Shown: positions 22,112 to 29,965 of the stretch, piece by piece
Numbering within the stretch: the first letter of the stretch is position 1
Layout: every line of letters starts with the position of its first letter
NCBI GenBank assembly: GCA_903851135.1
Contig: CAINNK010000028.1
Location: forward strand, 1-42,144
From: an uncultured bacterium
GTDB lineage: Bacteria > Patescibacteriota > Minisyncoccia > Moranbacterales > GWC2-37-73
Length of the DNA stretch: 42,144 nt
Reading direction: 5' to 3'
Program-made: the position numbers and the translations under genes
Notes under the pieces: generated by a model
Told to the model about the DNA's origin: nothing
Seen by the model: the letters and a program-made list of their open reading frames with translations, nothing else
The model's database searches: none

Positions 22112-22942
22112 CTATTTCTTAACTCTTCGTTTAACAATAAATTTATCACTGTATCTTTTCTTCTTTCTAGTCTTCTTTCCGAGAGCAGGTTTGCCCCATG
22201 GAGTCTTTGGATGCTTCAAACCAATTCCTTGTCTTCCTTCTCCTCCTCCATGTGGATGATCAACTGGATTCATTGCTGATCCACGAACTTCCGGTCGTTT
22301 GCCTTTCCATCTGTTTCTACCAGCTTTTCCGATTTTCTCAGCGCTGTGTTCAAAATTGCTTACTTTTCCAATAGTTGCATAGCAATCCTTGCTCACTAAA
22401 CGTATTTCATTGGATGACATTTTCAGTTGCGCCATTTTTCCATCAATAGCCATCAAAGTTGCTCCAGAGCCGGCGCTACGTGAGAGCTGCCCACCCTTTC
22501 CAACCACCAATTCAATATTTGAGATAATAGTTCCTGAAGGAATGTTTCGAAGCACAGTTCTGTTTCCCTTCTTGATTGGAGCATTTTCTCCAGAAACAAT
22601 TTCAACATCCTGTTTCATCCCTTCTGATGCAAGCACGTATCGCTTGTCTCCATCTTTGTATGAGACTAAGGCAATCAAAGCGCTGCGGTTTGGATCTCGC
22701 TCAATTGCAATAATTTTTCCAGGAATATCAAATTTCTGCTGTTTAAAGTCCACCAATCGATATCGTCTTTTGTGTCCGCCACCCTGATGCCTGGTTGAAA
22801 TCTTTCCATGAGATCGTCCAGCCTTTTGGGTCATTGGGGCAAGCAAAGATTTTTCAGGTTTTTTGTCGGTAAGATCGTCCGGTTTTACAATCGACATGTT
22901 TCGCCTTCCAGCGGTATTTTTTTTGTATACTTTAATTGCCAT
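22112..22942 (-). CDS. rplB: Ribosomal protein L2 (uL2)
   Basis: 276 residues. GRSHGKISTRHQGGGHKRRYRLVDF is at the N-terminus, LRNIPSGTIISNIEL and GKGGQLSRSAGSGATLM in the middle. The peptidyl-transferase region RPEVRGSAMNPVDHPHGGGEGR includes the conserved His. The C-terminus GKPALGKKTRKKKRYSDKFIVKRR is typical. Confidence 0.98.
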   Translation of the reverse strand: MAIKVYKKNTAGRRNMSIVKPDDLTDKKPEKSLLAPMTQKAGRSHGKISTRHQGGGHKRRYRLVDFKQQKFDIPGKIIAIERDPNRSALIALVSYKDGDKRYVLASEGMKQDVEIVSGENAPIKKGNRTVLRNIPSGTIISNIELVVGKGGQLSRSAGSGATLMAIDGKMAQLKMSSNEIRLVSKDCYATIGKVSNFEHSAEKIGKAGRNRWKGKRPEVRGSAMNPVDHPHGGGEGRQGIGLKHPKTPWGKPALGKKTRKKKRYSDKFIVKRRVKK

Positions 22943-22946
22943 AATA

Positions 22947-22984
22947 TATCAGTAATCAGTAATCAGTAATCAGTAATCAGTATT
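22947..22984. repeat. Tandem AATCAGT words (rplW-rplB spacer)
   Basis: Four head-to-tail copies of a 7-nt ATCAGTA word immediately upstream of the rplB start. TGATTGTTTTATTG and related complementary words lie further on (23010-23055). A degenerate form of the same run lies before rplD at 24089-24121. Confidence 0.75.
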
Positions 22985-23054
22985 TAAATACTTTCACTGC
23001 TCATTGTATTCTGATTGTTTTATTGTCTCTTGTTTCTTGTCTATTGAATATTGA

Positions 23055-23438
23055 TTAGGCTCCTTGGAATAATTCAATCTTGTCTCCTTCTTTCAGGGTC
23101 ACAATTGCTTTTTTAAGGGCAGCTTTTGTGCCTTCGAATCTGCCGTACACCCTTTTCTTTGGAATAAAATTCAAAACCGCAACTTTCTCAACTTTTACTT
23201 TATAAAAACCTTCGATCGCCTTTTTTACTTGCTGTTTGGTTGCATCTTTGGTAATTCTAAAAACATATTTGTTCTCAGAAAGTCCAGCGTGAGATTTTTC
23301 AGTAATCCAAGGCTCAACCAAAACCCTGTAAGCGATATCAGCATTCTCAGCAACTGAGACAGTAGCTTTCTTGACTACTTTTTTAGTCGCTACGTCCTTT
23401 TTTGAAACATTTTCTTTTTTCTCTTCTATTGCTGCCAT
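23055..23438 (-). CDS. rplW: Ribosomal protein L23 with N-terminal extension (uL23)
   Basis: 127 residues. The first 30 or so are a Lys/Val-rich extension (KKDVATKKVVKKATVSVAE). The L23 core follows: VEPWITEKSHAGLSENKYVFRITKDATKQQVKKAIEGFYKVKVEKVAVLNF. The ending is the usual KKAIVTLKEGDKIELFQG. It sits at the exit tunnel and forms the docking site for trigger factor and SRP. Confidence 0.96.
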   Translation of the reverse strand: MAAIEEKKENVSKKDVATKKVVKKATVSVAENADIAYRVLVEPWITEKSHAGLSENKYVFRITKDATKQQVKKAIEGFYKVKVEKVAVLNFIPKKRVYGRFEGTKAALKKAIVTLKEGDKIELFQGA

Positions 23439-23458
23439 ATATTTAATAAATCTCTAAA

Positions 23459-24088
23459 TTATTTTACAAATTTTTCTTCCAAAAATGCAATCGAAGCTTT
23501 ACTTAAAAGCACATTCTTGTTGTTAAGCAAGTCATACACATTCAAATCTTTTGTTTCAATATTTGCAATCTTTGGAATGTTTCGACTAGCAATTGAAAGC
23601 GTCTTTTCTCCTTCAGCAAATGAAACCAAGGTTTTTCCAGTCAGCTTAAGGTTTTTAATAACCTGGGCAAAAGCTTTGGTTTTCGCATCCTTCAGTTCAA
23701 GAGCATCAACAGCAATCAAAGTTCCGCTGCGAAGTTTTTCAGAAAGGGCAATTCGCACTGCCTTTTGCTTCATTTTCTTGTTCACATCTCTTTTAAAATT
23801 TCGATCACTCGTTGGACCAAAAGCGATTCCGCCACCTTTCATCACTGGATTTCTTTTCTGTCCTTGTCTAGCACTTCCAGTTCCCTTTTGCTTGAAAGGT
23901 TTCTTACCAGTTCCAGCAACTTCACTTTTATCTTTCGTGTTGGCAATTGAAAATCTTTGGTTACCAGCAATCACCATAAAAACCTGATGCAGTAGTTCAT
24001 CATTTGATTTCACCGCAAAAACCTCATCTGAGATATTCAAATCTTCTAATTTTTTTCCTTCTAGATTGTGCAGGGCAATTGTAGCCAT
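23459..24088 (-). CDS. rplD: Ribosomal protein L4 (uL4)
   Basis: 209 residues from the ATG at 24086-24088 (MATIALHNLEGKK); five upstream codons are spacer words. The loop KPFKQKGTGSARQGQKRNPVMKGGGIAFGPTSDRNFKRDVNKKMKQKAVRIALSEK is diagnostic. DLNVYDLLNNKNVLLSKASI closes the fold. In E. coli L4 represses its own S10 operon by attenuation, which is relevant to the structured leader upstream of rplC here. Confidence 0.97.
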   Translation of the reverse strand: MATIALHNLEGKKLEDLNISDEVFAVKSNDELLHQVFMVIAGNQRFSIANTKDKSEVAGTGKKPFKQKGTGSARQGQKRNPVMKGGGIAFGPTSDRNFKRDVNKKMKQKAVRIALSEKLRSGTLIAVDALELKDAKTKAFAQVIKNLKLTGKTLVSFAEGEKTLSIASRNIPKIANIETKDLNVYDLLNNKNVLLSKASIAFLEEKFVK

Positions 24089-24201
24089 ATAATCAGTAAT
24101 CAATAATCAGTAACCAGTAATCAATAATTAATACTTTAACCACTTATTGAATTTTAAATTTATTTATCGTGTATTGTTTGTTGGATATTGTCTATTGTTC
24201 T

Positions 24202-24762
24202 CTATCCGTGAATTTCAACGATTCTTCCGACAACTCCGGGCACACTGCCGAGCACGCCGATAAGATTTTTTTCAACATTCAAATAAACAACTTTCACATT
24301 CTTCACTGATTTTCTTTTTCCTCCCATGCGTCCAGCCATTCGCTTTCCTTTGATAACATGTTGCGGTTGTTGAGCACCAATTGAACCAGGAGCTCTCAAA
24401 TCATGCTTGTGTCCATGAGATGCCGGGGAACCTGCAAAGCCATGACGCTTTACACCTCCCTGAAATCCTTTAGCTTTGGCAATTCCACTAACCTTAACCA
24501 AATCTCCGATAGTAAAGTTTTCAACTGTAATTTTGTCACCAACAGCCAATGTCACGGCCTGCTCGCTTCGAAATTCTTTTTTATGGGTAACTTTTTTTGT
24601 CTTTTCCGTAGCAAGTTGAATCGCGCTATAGCCATCTTTTTCTGATGTCCTCACAATAGACACAGTGTTTGGCTCACATTCAATCAAGGTTACATTGAGA
24701 GCGCCTTGTTTTTGATCATACAGGGTCGTCATTCCCATTTTTTTTCCTAAAATATTTTTCAT
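24202..24762 (-). CDS. rplC: Ribosomal protein L3 (uL3), compact
   Basis: 186 residues, shorter than the usual 205-210. The start MKNILGKKMGMTTLYD and the core VSGIAKAKGFQGGVKRHGFAGSPASHGHKHDLRAPGSIGAQQPQHVIKGKRMAGRMGG are standard. The loss is in the region between about residues 30 and 90. The gene is preceded by its own promoter, structured leader and terminator. Confidence 0.97.
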   Translation of the reverse strand: MKNILGKKMGMTTLYDQKQGALNVTLIECEPNTVSIVRTSEKDGYSAIQLATEKTKKVTHKKEFRSEQAVTLAVGDKITVENFTIGDLVKVSGIAKAKGFQGGVKRHGFAGSPASHGHKHDLRAPGSIGAQQPQHVIKGKRMAGRMGGKRKSVKNVKVVYLNVEKNLIGVLGSVPGVVGRIVEIHG

Positions 24763-24780
24763 ATCGGTGATTTTTCTTTA

Positions 24781-24816
24781 TTATTCGTACATTCGTACAA
24801 ATTCGTAATTCGTAGT
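24781..24816. repeat. TTCGTA/ATTCGTAATTCG word block before rplC
   Basis: One arm of the CTACGAATTACGAA family without its partner, lying between the leader terminator and the rplC start. Confidence 0.6.
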
Positions 24817-24819
24817 TAT

Positions 24820-24842
24820 AAAAAAACTGGCTTCTCAGCCAG
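24820..24842 (-). terminator. Intrinsic terminator inside the ribosomal cluster (rpsJ-rplC)
   Basis: On the - strand CTGGCT, loop GAGA, AGCCAG, then seven T. It ends about 57 bp before the rplC start. A terminator here would stop transcription into more than 20 ribosomal genes unless it is regulated. Confidence 0.85.
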
Positions 24843-24845
24843 CAT

Positions 24846-24910
24846 AGTCCAAGGAAAATCCTTTGACTTAGCTAATTGAGTATCCAACTTTTTGAATTGG
24901 ACTTTAACTA
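24846..24910 (-). ncRNA. Structured leader RNA before rplC (candidate attenuator)
   Basis: Reading the - strand, P1 pairs UAGUUAA (24904-24910) with UUAGCUA (24869-24875) and encloses P2, UCCAA/UUGGA (24897-24901 with 24883-24887). P3 follows as AGUC-A-AAGGA / UCCUU-G-GACU (24846-24868). The terminator comes 3 nt later. A competing helix exists: AGUCCAA from the P2 side is perfectly complementary to UUGGACU of P3. Two exclusive folds next to a terminator is the layout of an attenuator. I do not recognise a known riboswitch or Rfam leader. Confidence 0.6.
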
Positions 24911-24938
24911 GTTTTTTTCTTTTTTCTAACTTATCTAT

Positions 24939-24965
24939 ATTATACCAACTTTCAAATTTATGCAA
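24939..24965 (-). promoter_or_regulatory. Extended -10 promoter after rpsJ
   Basis: TGGTATAAT at 24939-24947, with TTGCAT at 24960-24965 as a possible -35 (15-bp spacer). It starts 8 bp beyond the rpsJ stop and feeds the leader and terminator before rplC. Confidence 0.7.
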
Positions 24966-24972
24966 GCCCTCC

Positions 24973-25308
24973 CTACATCTTTATTTCCAAATCAACTCCA
25001 GCCGGCAAATCAAGTCCAGTAAGGCTCTCTATTGTCTTCGGTGTTGGGTCCCAGATATCAACCAGGCGCTTGTGCACTCTCATTTCATACTGCTCGCGAG
25101 CGTCCTTATGCACAAAAGTTGATTTATTAACAGTCACCTTGTGAATTTCCGTTGGAAGAGGAACTGGGCCAGTTATTCTAGCTCCGGTTCTTTCAGCAGT
25201 TTCAACAATTTTTCGCGCTGACTGATCAATCACCTTATTGTCATAAGCCTTGATCTTAATTCTGATTCTTGTGGATGTTTGTCCTGATTCTATTTTTTTC
25301 GAAGCCAT
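24973..25308 (-). CDS. rpsJ: Ribosomal protein S10 (uS10)
   Basis: 111 residues: [98 protein letters not shown] follows the bacterial S10 consensus with a short N-terminal extension. S10 also serves in NusB-S10 antitermination. It is downstream of tuf and is separated from rplC by a promoter and a terminator. Confidence 0.98.
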   Translation of the reverse strand: MASKKIESGQTSTRIRIKIKAYDNKVIDQSARKIVETAERTGARITGPVPLPTEIHKVTVNKSTFVHKDAREQYEMRVHKRLVDIWDPTPKTIESLTGLDLPAGVDLEIKM

Positions 25309-25346
25309 CTGGGTAGTTTGAGATAAAAATTACTATTTAAATATTG

Positions 25347-25399
25347 TTCTAGTGAACACAAGTAGACATAATCGCTTATGTCTACATAGTAAACTAGAA
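25347..25399 (-). promoter_or_regulatory. Large stem-loop between tuf and rpsJ
   Basis: An inner perfect 10-bp stem, GTAGACATAA/TTATGTCTAC (25362-25371 with 25376-25385, 4-nt loop). An outer perfect 7-bp stem, TTCTAGT/ACTAGAA (25347-25353 with 25393-25399), is set off by short internal loops. It begins 5 bp after the tuf stop. With no T-tract it may be a processing or regulatory site rather than a terminator. Confidence 0.7.
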
Positions 25400-25403
25400 A
25401 AAG

Positions 25404-26597
25404 TTACTTGATGATTTTGGTTGCAACTCCGGCGCCAACTGTGCGTCCCCCTTCGCGAATAGCAAATCTCATTCCTTCTTCCATCGCTACCGGTGAGATC
25501 AATTTAACAGTCAAGCTAATTGTGTCTCCAGGCATAACCATTTCAGTTCCTTCAGGAAGAATCACTTCACCAGTTACATCAGTTGTTCGGATGTAGAATT
25601 GTGGTTTGTATCCTTTGAAGAATGGAGTGTGTCGTCCGCCTTCTTCTTTGGTCAAAATGTAAATTTCTCCTTCAAATTCAGTGTGAGGTGTGATTGAGCC
25701 AGTCTTTGCAAGAACTTGTCCGCGTTCAACATCTTCTTTCTTGATTCCGCGAAGCAAAAGTCCTGCGTTATCTCCAGCTTGTCCTTTGTCCAATGATTTG
25801 TTGAACATTTCAATTCCGGTTACCACAGTTTTCACTGTTGGACGAAGACCCACGATTTCAACTTCTTCATTGATGTTGATTGTTCCTCGTTCGATTCTTC
25901 CGGTTACTACTGTTCCACGACCTTCAATTGAAAAGATGTCTTCGATTGGCATCAGCAATGGTTTGTCAGTGTCTCGAACTGGATCAGGAATTTTTGCATC
26001 AAGAGCATCCATCAAATCATAGATTGGTTTTGCAGCTGGGTCATCCACAGAAGTTGCAGCCAAAGCTTTGGTAGCGCTACCGCGAACAACAGCAGCGTTG
26101 TCACCGTCAAATTCATATTTGGTCAAAAGTTCTCGAATTTCAGCTTCAACCAAATCAATCAATTCAGCGTCATCAACCATATCAACTTTGTTGATGAAAA
26201 CCACGATTGCTGGCACACCAACTTGTTTAGCAAGCAAAATGTGTTCGCGAGTTTGAGGCATAGGACCATCAGTAGCACTAACCACAATAATAGAACCATC
26301 CATTTGAGCAGCACCAGTAATCATGTTTTTGATGTAGTCAGCATGACCTGGACAATCAACATGAGCGTAGTGACGAGCCTCAGTTTCATATTCACAGTGT
26401 GAAGTTGCAATAGTGATTCCGCGCTCTCTTTCTTCTGGAGCGTTGTCAATTTCATTAACACCTCTTTCTTTCGCAAAACCTTTCAAAGATTGGCAATGCA
26501 AAATAGCCGCGGTCAAAGTTGTCTTGCCGTGGTCAACGTGTCCAATTGTTCCAACGTTTACATGTGGTTTTGTGCGCTCAAATTTTGCTACTGCCAT
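25404..26597 (-). CDS. tuf: Elongation factor Tu
   Basis: 397 residues. GTP-binding motifs are GHVDHGKTT, the switch [22 protein letters not shown] and NKVD. Domains two and three end in [11 protein letters not shown]. It delivers aminoacyl-tRNA to the ribosome. It is placed at the head of the S10 cluster rather than after fusA, with its own consensus promoter and a promoter-proximal hairpin. Confidence 0.98.
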   Translation of the reverse strand: MAVAKFERTKPHVNVGTIGHVDHGKTTLTAAILHCQSLKGFAKERGVNEIDNAPEERERGITIATSHCEYETEARHYAHVDCPGHADYIKNMITGAAQMDGSIIVVSATDGPMPQTREHILLAKQVGVPAIVVFINKVDMVDDAELIDLVEAEIRELLTKYEFDGDNAAVVRGSATKALAATSVDDPAAKPIYDLMDALDAKIPDPVRDTDKPLLMPIEDIFSIEGRGTVVTGRIERGTININEEVEIVGLRPTVKTVVTGIEMFNKSLDKGQAGDNAGLLLRGIKKEDVERGQVLAKTGSITPHTEFEGEIYILTKEEGGRHTPFFKGYKPQFYIRTTDVTGEVILPEGTEMVMPGDTISLTVKLISPVAMEEGMRFAIREGGRTVGAGVATKIIK

Positions 26598-26705
26598 ATT
26601 AATTTTTTCGCCTCTGCTTGGGGCTATTTTTGTCCCAAAACTGGCGGATACTTAAAGATTGTTTATTAATAAAAATTTTAACATGATATTCCAAAAAAAG
26701 CAATC

Positions 26706-26726
26706 AAAAAAATTCCTTTCGAGGAA
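26706..26726 (-). terminator. Hairpin with T7 run right after the tuf transcription start
   Basis: TTCCT, loop CGAA, AGGAA, then seven T on the - strand. The stem begins about 10 nt after the predicted start site. It has terminator form but lies so near +1 that it may be a 5' stability structure or a regulated early stop. Confidence 0.55.
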
Positions 26727-26742
26727 AATCAAATACTTGTTT

Positions 26743-26770
26743 ATTCTACACGATAAATAAATACTGTCAA
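26743..26770 (-). promoter_or_regulatory. tuf promoter
   Basis: TTGACA (26765-26770), 16-bp spacer, TAGAAT (26743-26748), with TG before the -10 box. Nearly identical in form to the rpsL promoter at 37025-37053. Confidence 0.8.
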
Positions 26771-26917
26771 GAGCTGGGGAAATAGATCTTAGATTCTGGA
26801 TTCTAGATTTTAGAATTGGCTTAGATAAAGGACTTTATTTTAATTTTATCAATAAAATAACTTATTACCAGCAATGATTAAGAAGATGCTGACTTATCAC
26901 TTATCTAAAAGATTTTT

Positions 26918-28366
26918 TCAACGCAACTTAAACTCATTGTTTTGCTCTGGTTTTCTGTCAACGCTATATCCAAAAACGCCTTCCTTTTTCAAATAATCAA
27001 ATATTTCTTTTTCAAATTCAGAAATTTTTTCCATTGAAATTTCACTATGATGATCAATCCAATCTTGCGTCATTTTTCTTTGCTCCTCTCGAGACAAATA
27101 GCCCAACTCATCAAATTTCGCGAACAGCTCCTTGGACAAACCAGCTTGGCGCATTTTTTCAAAATCCTCAGAGCCAGGCAACATTTCTTCGGGAAAAATT
27201 CCTACCGCCTTTATAATGTCCTTGTAGTTTTCAACCATCCACTTAATTCCCTCCCGCACAGATTCAATTGTTTCAGCATTTTCACTAGCAGAGCCCAGCA
27301 CGATTCCAGCTCTGAAATTTATGCCTTGAGTCTTTAGTGCATTCAAACATTTTTCCAGTGTTTCTCTTTTGCGAAATGATTTGTTTTCTTCTTGTAAGGC
27401 TTTTTCATTAAAATGGTCAATTCCTAAATATACCTCTGAAATTCCAGCTTCTTTCAGCAGAATCGCCACTTCATCATCAATAGATGAAACCGTAAAATAG
27501 GCATACTTTTCAGCCTTAATGCCTTTTTCTTCTCTGACTTCAATATATTTTTTCAACCACACTATTTTTTCTTTTTGATTTAAGGTTGGCAAAAATTGAC
27601 TTGCCACATCGAAAAATCTATCCGGCTGAAATTGATCTTCGAGTTGTTTTTCTATTTCCAAATATTCTTCGATAGTCATCTCATTTTTAACTTCCACATT
27701 TTGTAGAGAGCAAAAAGAACATGGCCCCTTATTGTTGGAAATTGCCCAAGCGCAGCCTGGCCCACCTGGCCCTTGGATGGTGAGCTGCGAAAAACCAACT
27801 TGGCGTTTTTGCGTTGCCATTCTATCCTTGATTTTCCAAAAACGCTCAAAAGAAACGCCCGAAAATTTTTTATCTTTTTCATCCATAACCCAGCCCTCAT
27901 ATTCTTCCTTTAAATTTCCCGCTTCCAAGTCTCTTAGTAGTTGCGGCAAAATTTTCTCAGCGTCGCCCACACAAACTGCGTCAATATTTTCATTTTTCAA
28001 ATAAGCCTCCCTTGCCAAAGGCACAAGTTGACCACCGATGATAACTTTTATTTTTTCGCCAAATTCTTTTTTCAGCTCTTGGATATATTTTATTGTTCGC
28101 TCTGAGTTATATAGAAGTAAAGTAAAAAGCAGGGCTGGAATTTTTCCTTCACTAGCATCGTCTTCAATAAGCTCCTTAATTTTATTTCTAGTTTCAAGTT
28201 CGCCAGGAAAAGCTTCGTCAATTCCAATAATATCATTTTGTCCCAACTCTTTTTCAATTTCAAGCAACGTCGCCACCGTGCTGGATGGAGAAATAAGCGT
28301 GTCAAACCTTTCTTCTTGATCTTGATTTTTCGAAACTGCCGGATTCAAATGAATATTAATCAACAT
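26918..28366 (-). CDS. Radical SAM protein with B12-binding-like N-terminal domain
   Basis: 482 residues from the ATG at 28364-28366. Residues about 20-145 resemble a cobalamin-binding Rossmann domain (KIKVIIGGQLVPLARE, then DAVCVGDAEKILPQLL). The iron-sulfur motif is atypical: GPGCAWAISNNKGPCSFC, giving Cys205-x10-Cys216-x2-Cys219 rather than CxxxCxxC. The SAM barrel continues with YAYFTVSSIDDE, VYLGIDHFNEKALQEENK and FRAGIVLGSASENAET. The substrate is unknown; B12-dependent methyltransferases and related lyases share this layout. It has its own extended -10 promoter. No partner gene is adjacent. Confidence 0.82.
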   Translation of the reverse strand: MLINIHLNPAVSKNQDQEERFDTLISPSSTVATLLEIEKELGQNDIIGIDEAFPGELETRNKIKELIEDDASEGKIPALLFTLLLYNSERTIKYIQELKKEFGEKIKVIIGGQLVPLAREAYLKNENIDAVCVGDAEKILPQLLRDLEAGNLKEEYEGWVMDEKDKKFSGVSFERFWKIKDRMATQKRQVGFSQLTIQGPGGPGCAWAISNNKGPCSFCSLQNVEVKNEMTIEEYLEIEKQLEDQFQPDRFFDVASQFLPTLNQKEKIVWLKKYIEVREEKGIKAEKYAYFTVSSIDDEVAILLKEAGISEVYLGIDHFNEKALQEENKSFRKRETLEKCLNALKTQGINFRAGIVLGSASENAETIESVREGIKWMVENYKDIIKAVGIFPEEMLPGSEDFEKMRQAGLSKELFAKFDELGYLSREEQRKMTQDWIDHHSEISMEKISEFEKEIFDYLKKEGVFGYSVDRKPEQNNEFKLR

Positions 28367-28424
28367 AGCCAAATTAAATTAAATTAATCCAAGAATTTAT
28401 TAACCTTATCCTTATCTTTAAATA

Positions 28425-28433
28425 ATTATACCA
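28425..28433 (-). promoter_or_regulatory. Extended -10 promoter for the radical SAM gene
   Basis: TGGTATAAT on the - strand, the same extended -10 as before rplC, about 60 bp upstream of the start. No convincing -35 box. Confidence 0.55.
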
Positions 28434-28475
28434 TATCTCAAAATTTTAAAACTAGTACTACTCGAAACTCCATTT

Positions 28476-28509
28476 AAAAAAATACCACCAAGCGAAAAGT
28501 TGGGGGTAT
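28476..28509 (-). terminator. Intrinsic terminator after the orphan nucleotidyltransferase
   Basis: On the - strand ATACCCCCAA pairs with TTGGTGGTAT around an 8-nt loop, followed by seven T. Nearly the same sequence occurs at 28988-29021. Confidence 0.8.
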
Positions 28510-28520
28510 CTCATTTAAAA

Positions 28521-28925
28521 TCAATTGGCATATGAGTTGATGATTCTTCTGTTTAATTCCCTTTCTATTTTGAAATATGGAGCATAATCAATAAAGGCGT
28601 GAAAAGCCTGCAATTTGAATTTCACAAAGTCTTGATTACTACCAACCAGCAGCAAGGAATTTTTGCTGATTTGAAAACCCAGCAATGGATTAACATTATT
28701 GATGATTGTCAGATCAACTTCCTGCTCGAAAATTTGCGAAAATTCGTTAATGAGTTTCAATTGTTTTTCAAAAGAGATCTTTTCAGAACCCAAAACTGCG
28801 AGATCAACATCACTATCTTTACGATTTTTTCCACTAGCAAAAGAGCCAAAAAGCACAATCAATTTCAGCTGGTATTTTTTAAAAATTTTGATCAATTTTA
28901 AGTTTTGTTGCTTAGTTATTTTCAT
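28521..28925 (-). CDS. Minimal nucleotidyltransferase, MntA-like, without a HEPN partner
   Basis: 134 residues from the ATG at 28923-28925. The pol-beta-type motif LFGSFASGKNRKDSDVDLAVL puts Gly27-Ser28 and the metal-binding Asp39 and Asp41 in place. The C-terminal helix has AFHAFIDYAPYFKIERELNRRI, typical of the longer MNT antitoxins. These enzymes usually AMPylate a HEPN RNase encoded next door, but here the neighbours are a radical SAM gene and a coiled-coil gene, each separated by a terminator. It may be an orphan antitoxin or act on a distant partner. Confidence 0.85.
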   Translation of the reverse strand: MKITKQQNLKLIKIFKKYQLKLIVLFGSFASGKNRKDSDVDLAVLGSEKISFEKQLKLINEFSQIFEQEVDLTIINNVNPLLGFQISKNSLLLVGSNQDFVKFKLQAFHAFIDYAPYFKIERELNRRIINSYAN

Positions 28926-28987
28926 AAAATTTTTTCTTACCTGACAATGCAATTATACAAAGTTTCAAAAAATAATACAACCGCCAC

Positions 28988-29021
28988 AAAAAAATACCAC
29001 CAAACGAAAAGCTTGGGGTAT
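28988..29021 (-). terminator. Intrinsic terminator after the coiled-coil gene
   Basis: ATACCCCAA on the - strand pairs with TTTGGTGGTAT, then seven T. It is a close copy of the terminator at 28476-28509, so the orphan nucleotidyltransferase is bracketed by two copies. Confidence 0.8.
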
Positions 29022-29050
29022 TTTGACTGAAGATTTTTTACTAAAAATTG

Positions 29051-29407
29051 TCAGTGTGAATAAGAAAGGTTTTCCAATTTAACAACTCGCTTTTCCAATT
29101 TTTCAAAATCATCCACGGCAACTTTCTTTTTCAGTTCAAACTTCACTTCCACCATATCGTCTTGCAACCTGTCAATTTTGGTTTCAACACTATCAAGTCT
29201 AACCTCGACTCTTCCGAGCCGATCATTCATATCATACTGAACTTCGAGAATTTTATCTTGAACCTTAAGAATTTTGTCTTGAGTATCAACAACACTCAAA
29301 TAATTCTCTGAAATTATTTTCACAGTGTTATCAATACCTTCAAGCATTGAACCTACCTCTCCGGCGGTGTAAACTTTTTCTTCAGTTTTTTTAGTTTGGT
29401 TTTTCAT
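29051..29407 (-). CDS. Small coiled-coil protein
   Basis: 118 residues from the ATG of MKNQTKKTEEK. After a short VYTAGEVGSMLEGIDNTV segment, almost the whole protein is heptad-like: DKILKVQDKILEVQYDMNDRLGRVEVRLDS, then a further helix ending in LEKRVVKLENLSYSH. This is a common unnamed family in Candidate Phyla Radiation genomes; no function can be assigned. Its start lies 39 bp after the PUR-domain gene, so they may form an operon. Confidence 0.75.
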   Translation of the reverse strand: MKNQTKKTEEKVYTAGEVGSMLEGIDNTVKIISENYLSVVDTQDKILKVQDKILEVQYDMNDRLGRVEVRLDSVETKIDRLQDDMVEVKFELKKKVAVDDFEKLEKRVVKLENLSYSH

Positions 29408-29445
29408 ATTGATATAATATAGCTGTAGATTAAGGCTGTCAATTT

Positions 29446-29700
29446 TCATTTCAAAAAAGTGCTGGCTTCCTGCAAAGAAGCGAAGAAATCTTGAAAATGA
29501 TCTTTGAAAAGCATCACACGACTCACAACCTGTTCGCCGTTTTGATTTTTGTAGGATTGCGAGATGGTCAGATAGTTGCTGCCATTGCTGGCTTTTTTGA
29601 CATCAAAAAAGAAATTTTTGCCTCCTGCGCGAAGCATTTTGGAAAAAACTTTTTCAGGAACATTGTTTCCGCCTTGAGCGGAATTTGGATAAGTACTCAT
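29446..29700 (-). CDS. PUR-domain (PurA-like) nucleic-acid-binding protein
   Basis: 84 residues with one PUR repeat: KVFSKMLRAGGKNFFFDVKKASNGSNYLTISQSYKNQNGEQVVSRVMLFKDHFQDFFASLQEA. This matches the small bacterial DUF3276/PUR family that binds single-stranded DNA or RNA as dimers. The N-terminus MSTYPNSAQGGN is flexible. A TTGACG promoter lies upstream (29894-29923) and the coiled-coil gene follows. Confidence 0.85.
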   Translation of the reverse strand: MSTYPNSAQGGNNVPEKVFSKMLRAGGKNFFFDVKKASNGSNYLTISQSYKNQNGEQVVSRVMLFKDHFQDFFASLQEASTFLK

Positions 29701-29756
29701 TTTTTTGCCCAGTTAAATTCTATTTTATATCAAGATAGCAAACGTTATTACCTTAA

Positions 29757-29791
29757 GGGAGTTCGACTACCCTAATGGGAATCGAACTCCC
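29757..29791. repeat. GGGAGTTCGA palindrome resembling a tRNA T-arm
   Basis: 10-nt arms, 29757-29766 and 29782-29791, perfectly complementary. The 15-nt loop itself contains CCC-TAAT-GGG. It looks like a dispersed palindromic element rather than an RNA gene. Confidence 0.75.
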
Positions 29792-29893
29792 AAATAGCAA
29801 CGAGGTTATTTTGGCATCAAAGCTAAAACTTAACTTGGATTTTTAATTTTAATTTTATTAGCCTGAGCTTGCGGCCGCTTGCCCAATAATGAT

Positions 29894-29923
29894 AGTTTAA
29901 CACTTACCTAGTATCACCGTCAA
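29894..29923 (-). promoter_or_regulatory. Promoter for the PUR-coiled-coil pair
   Basis: TTGACG (29918-29923), 18-bp spacer, TAAACT (29894-29899) on the - strand. The leader of about 190 nt contains the palindrome at 29757-29791. Confidence 0.5.
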
Positions 29924-29965
29924 ATCATCCATGTGGATAAGTCCAAAAAGTGGCTTGCTCGCAAC

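Larger units (their letters stand above)
26598..26917. other. 320-bp control region between the radical SAM gene and tuf
   Basis: It contains the tuf promoter (26743-26770), a hairpin with a T-run just downstream of it (26706-26726) and a GCCCCAAGCAGAGGCG stretch near the tuf start that may hold the ribosome-binding site. The distal part (about 26780-26917) has TAGATTCTGGATTCTAGATTTTAG words and a weak inverted repeat near 26836-26862. No further gene is supported. Confidence 0.65.

Noticed and set aside
29757-29791. GGGAGTTCGATTCCC looks like a tRNA or tmRNA T-arm
   Set aside because: The G53-C61 register does not fit, no acceptor or anticodon arms can be drawn on either strand, and the whole segment is a perfect inverted repeat, so it is better explained as a palindromic element.
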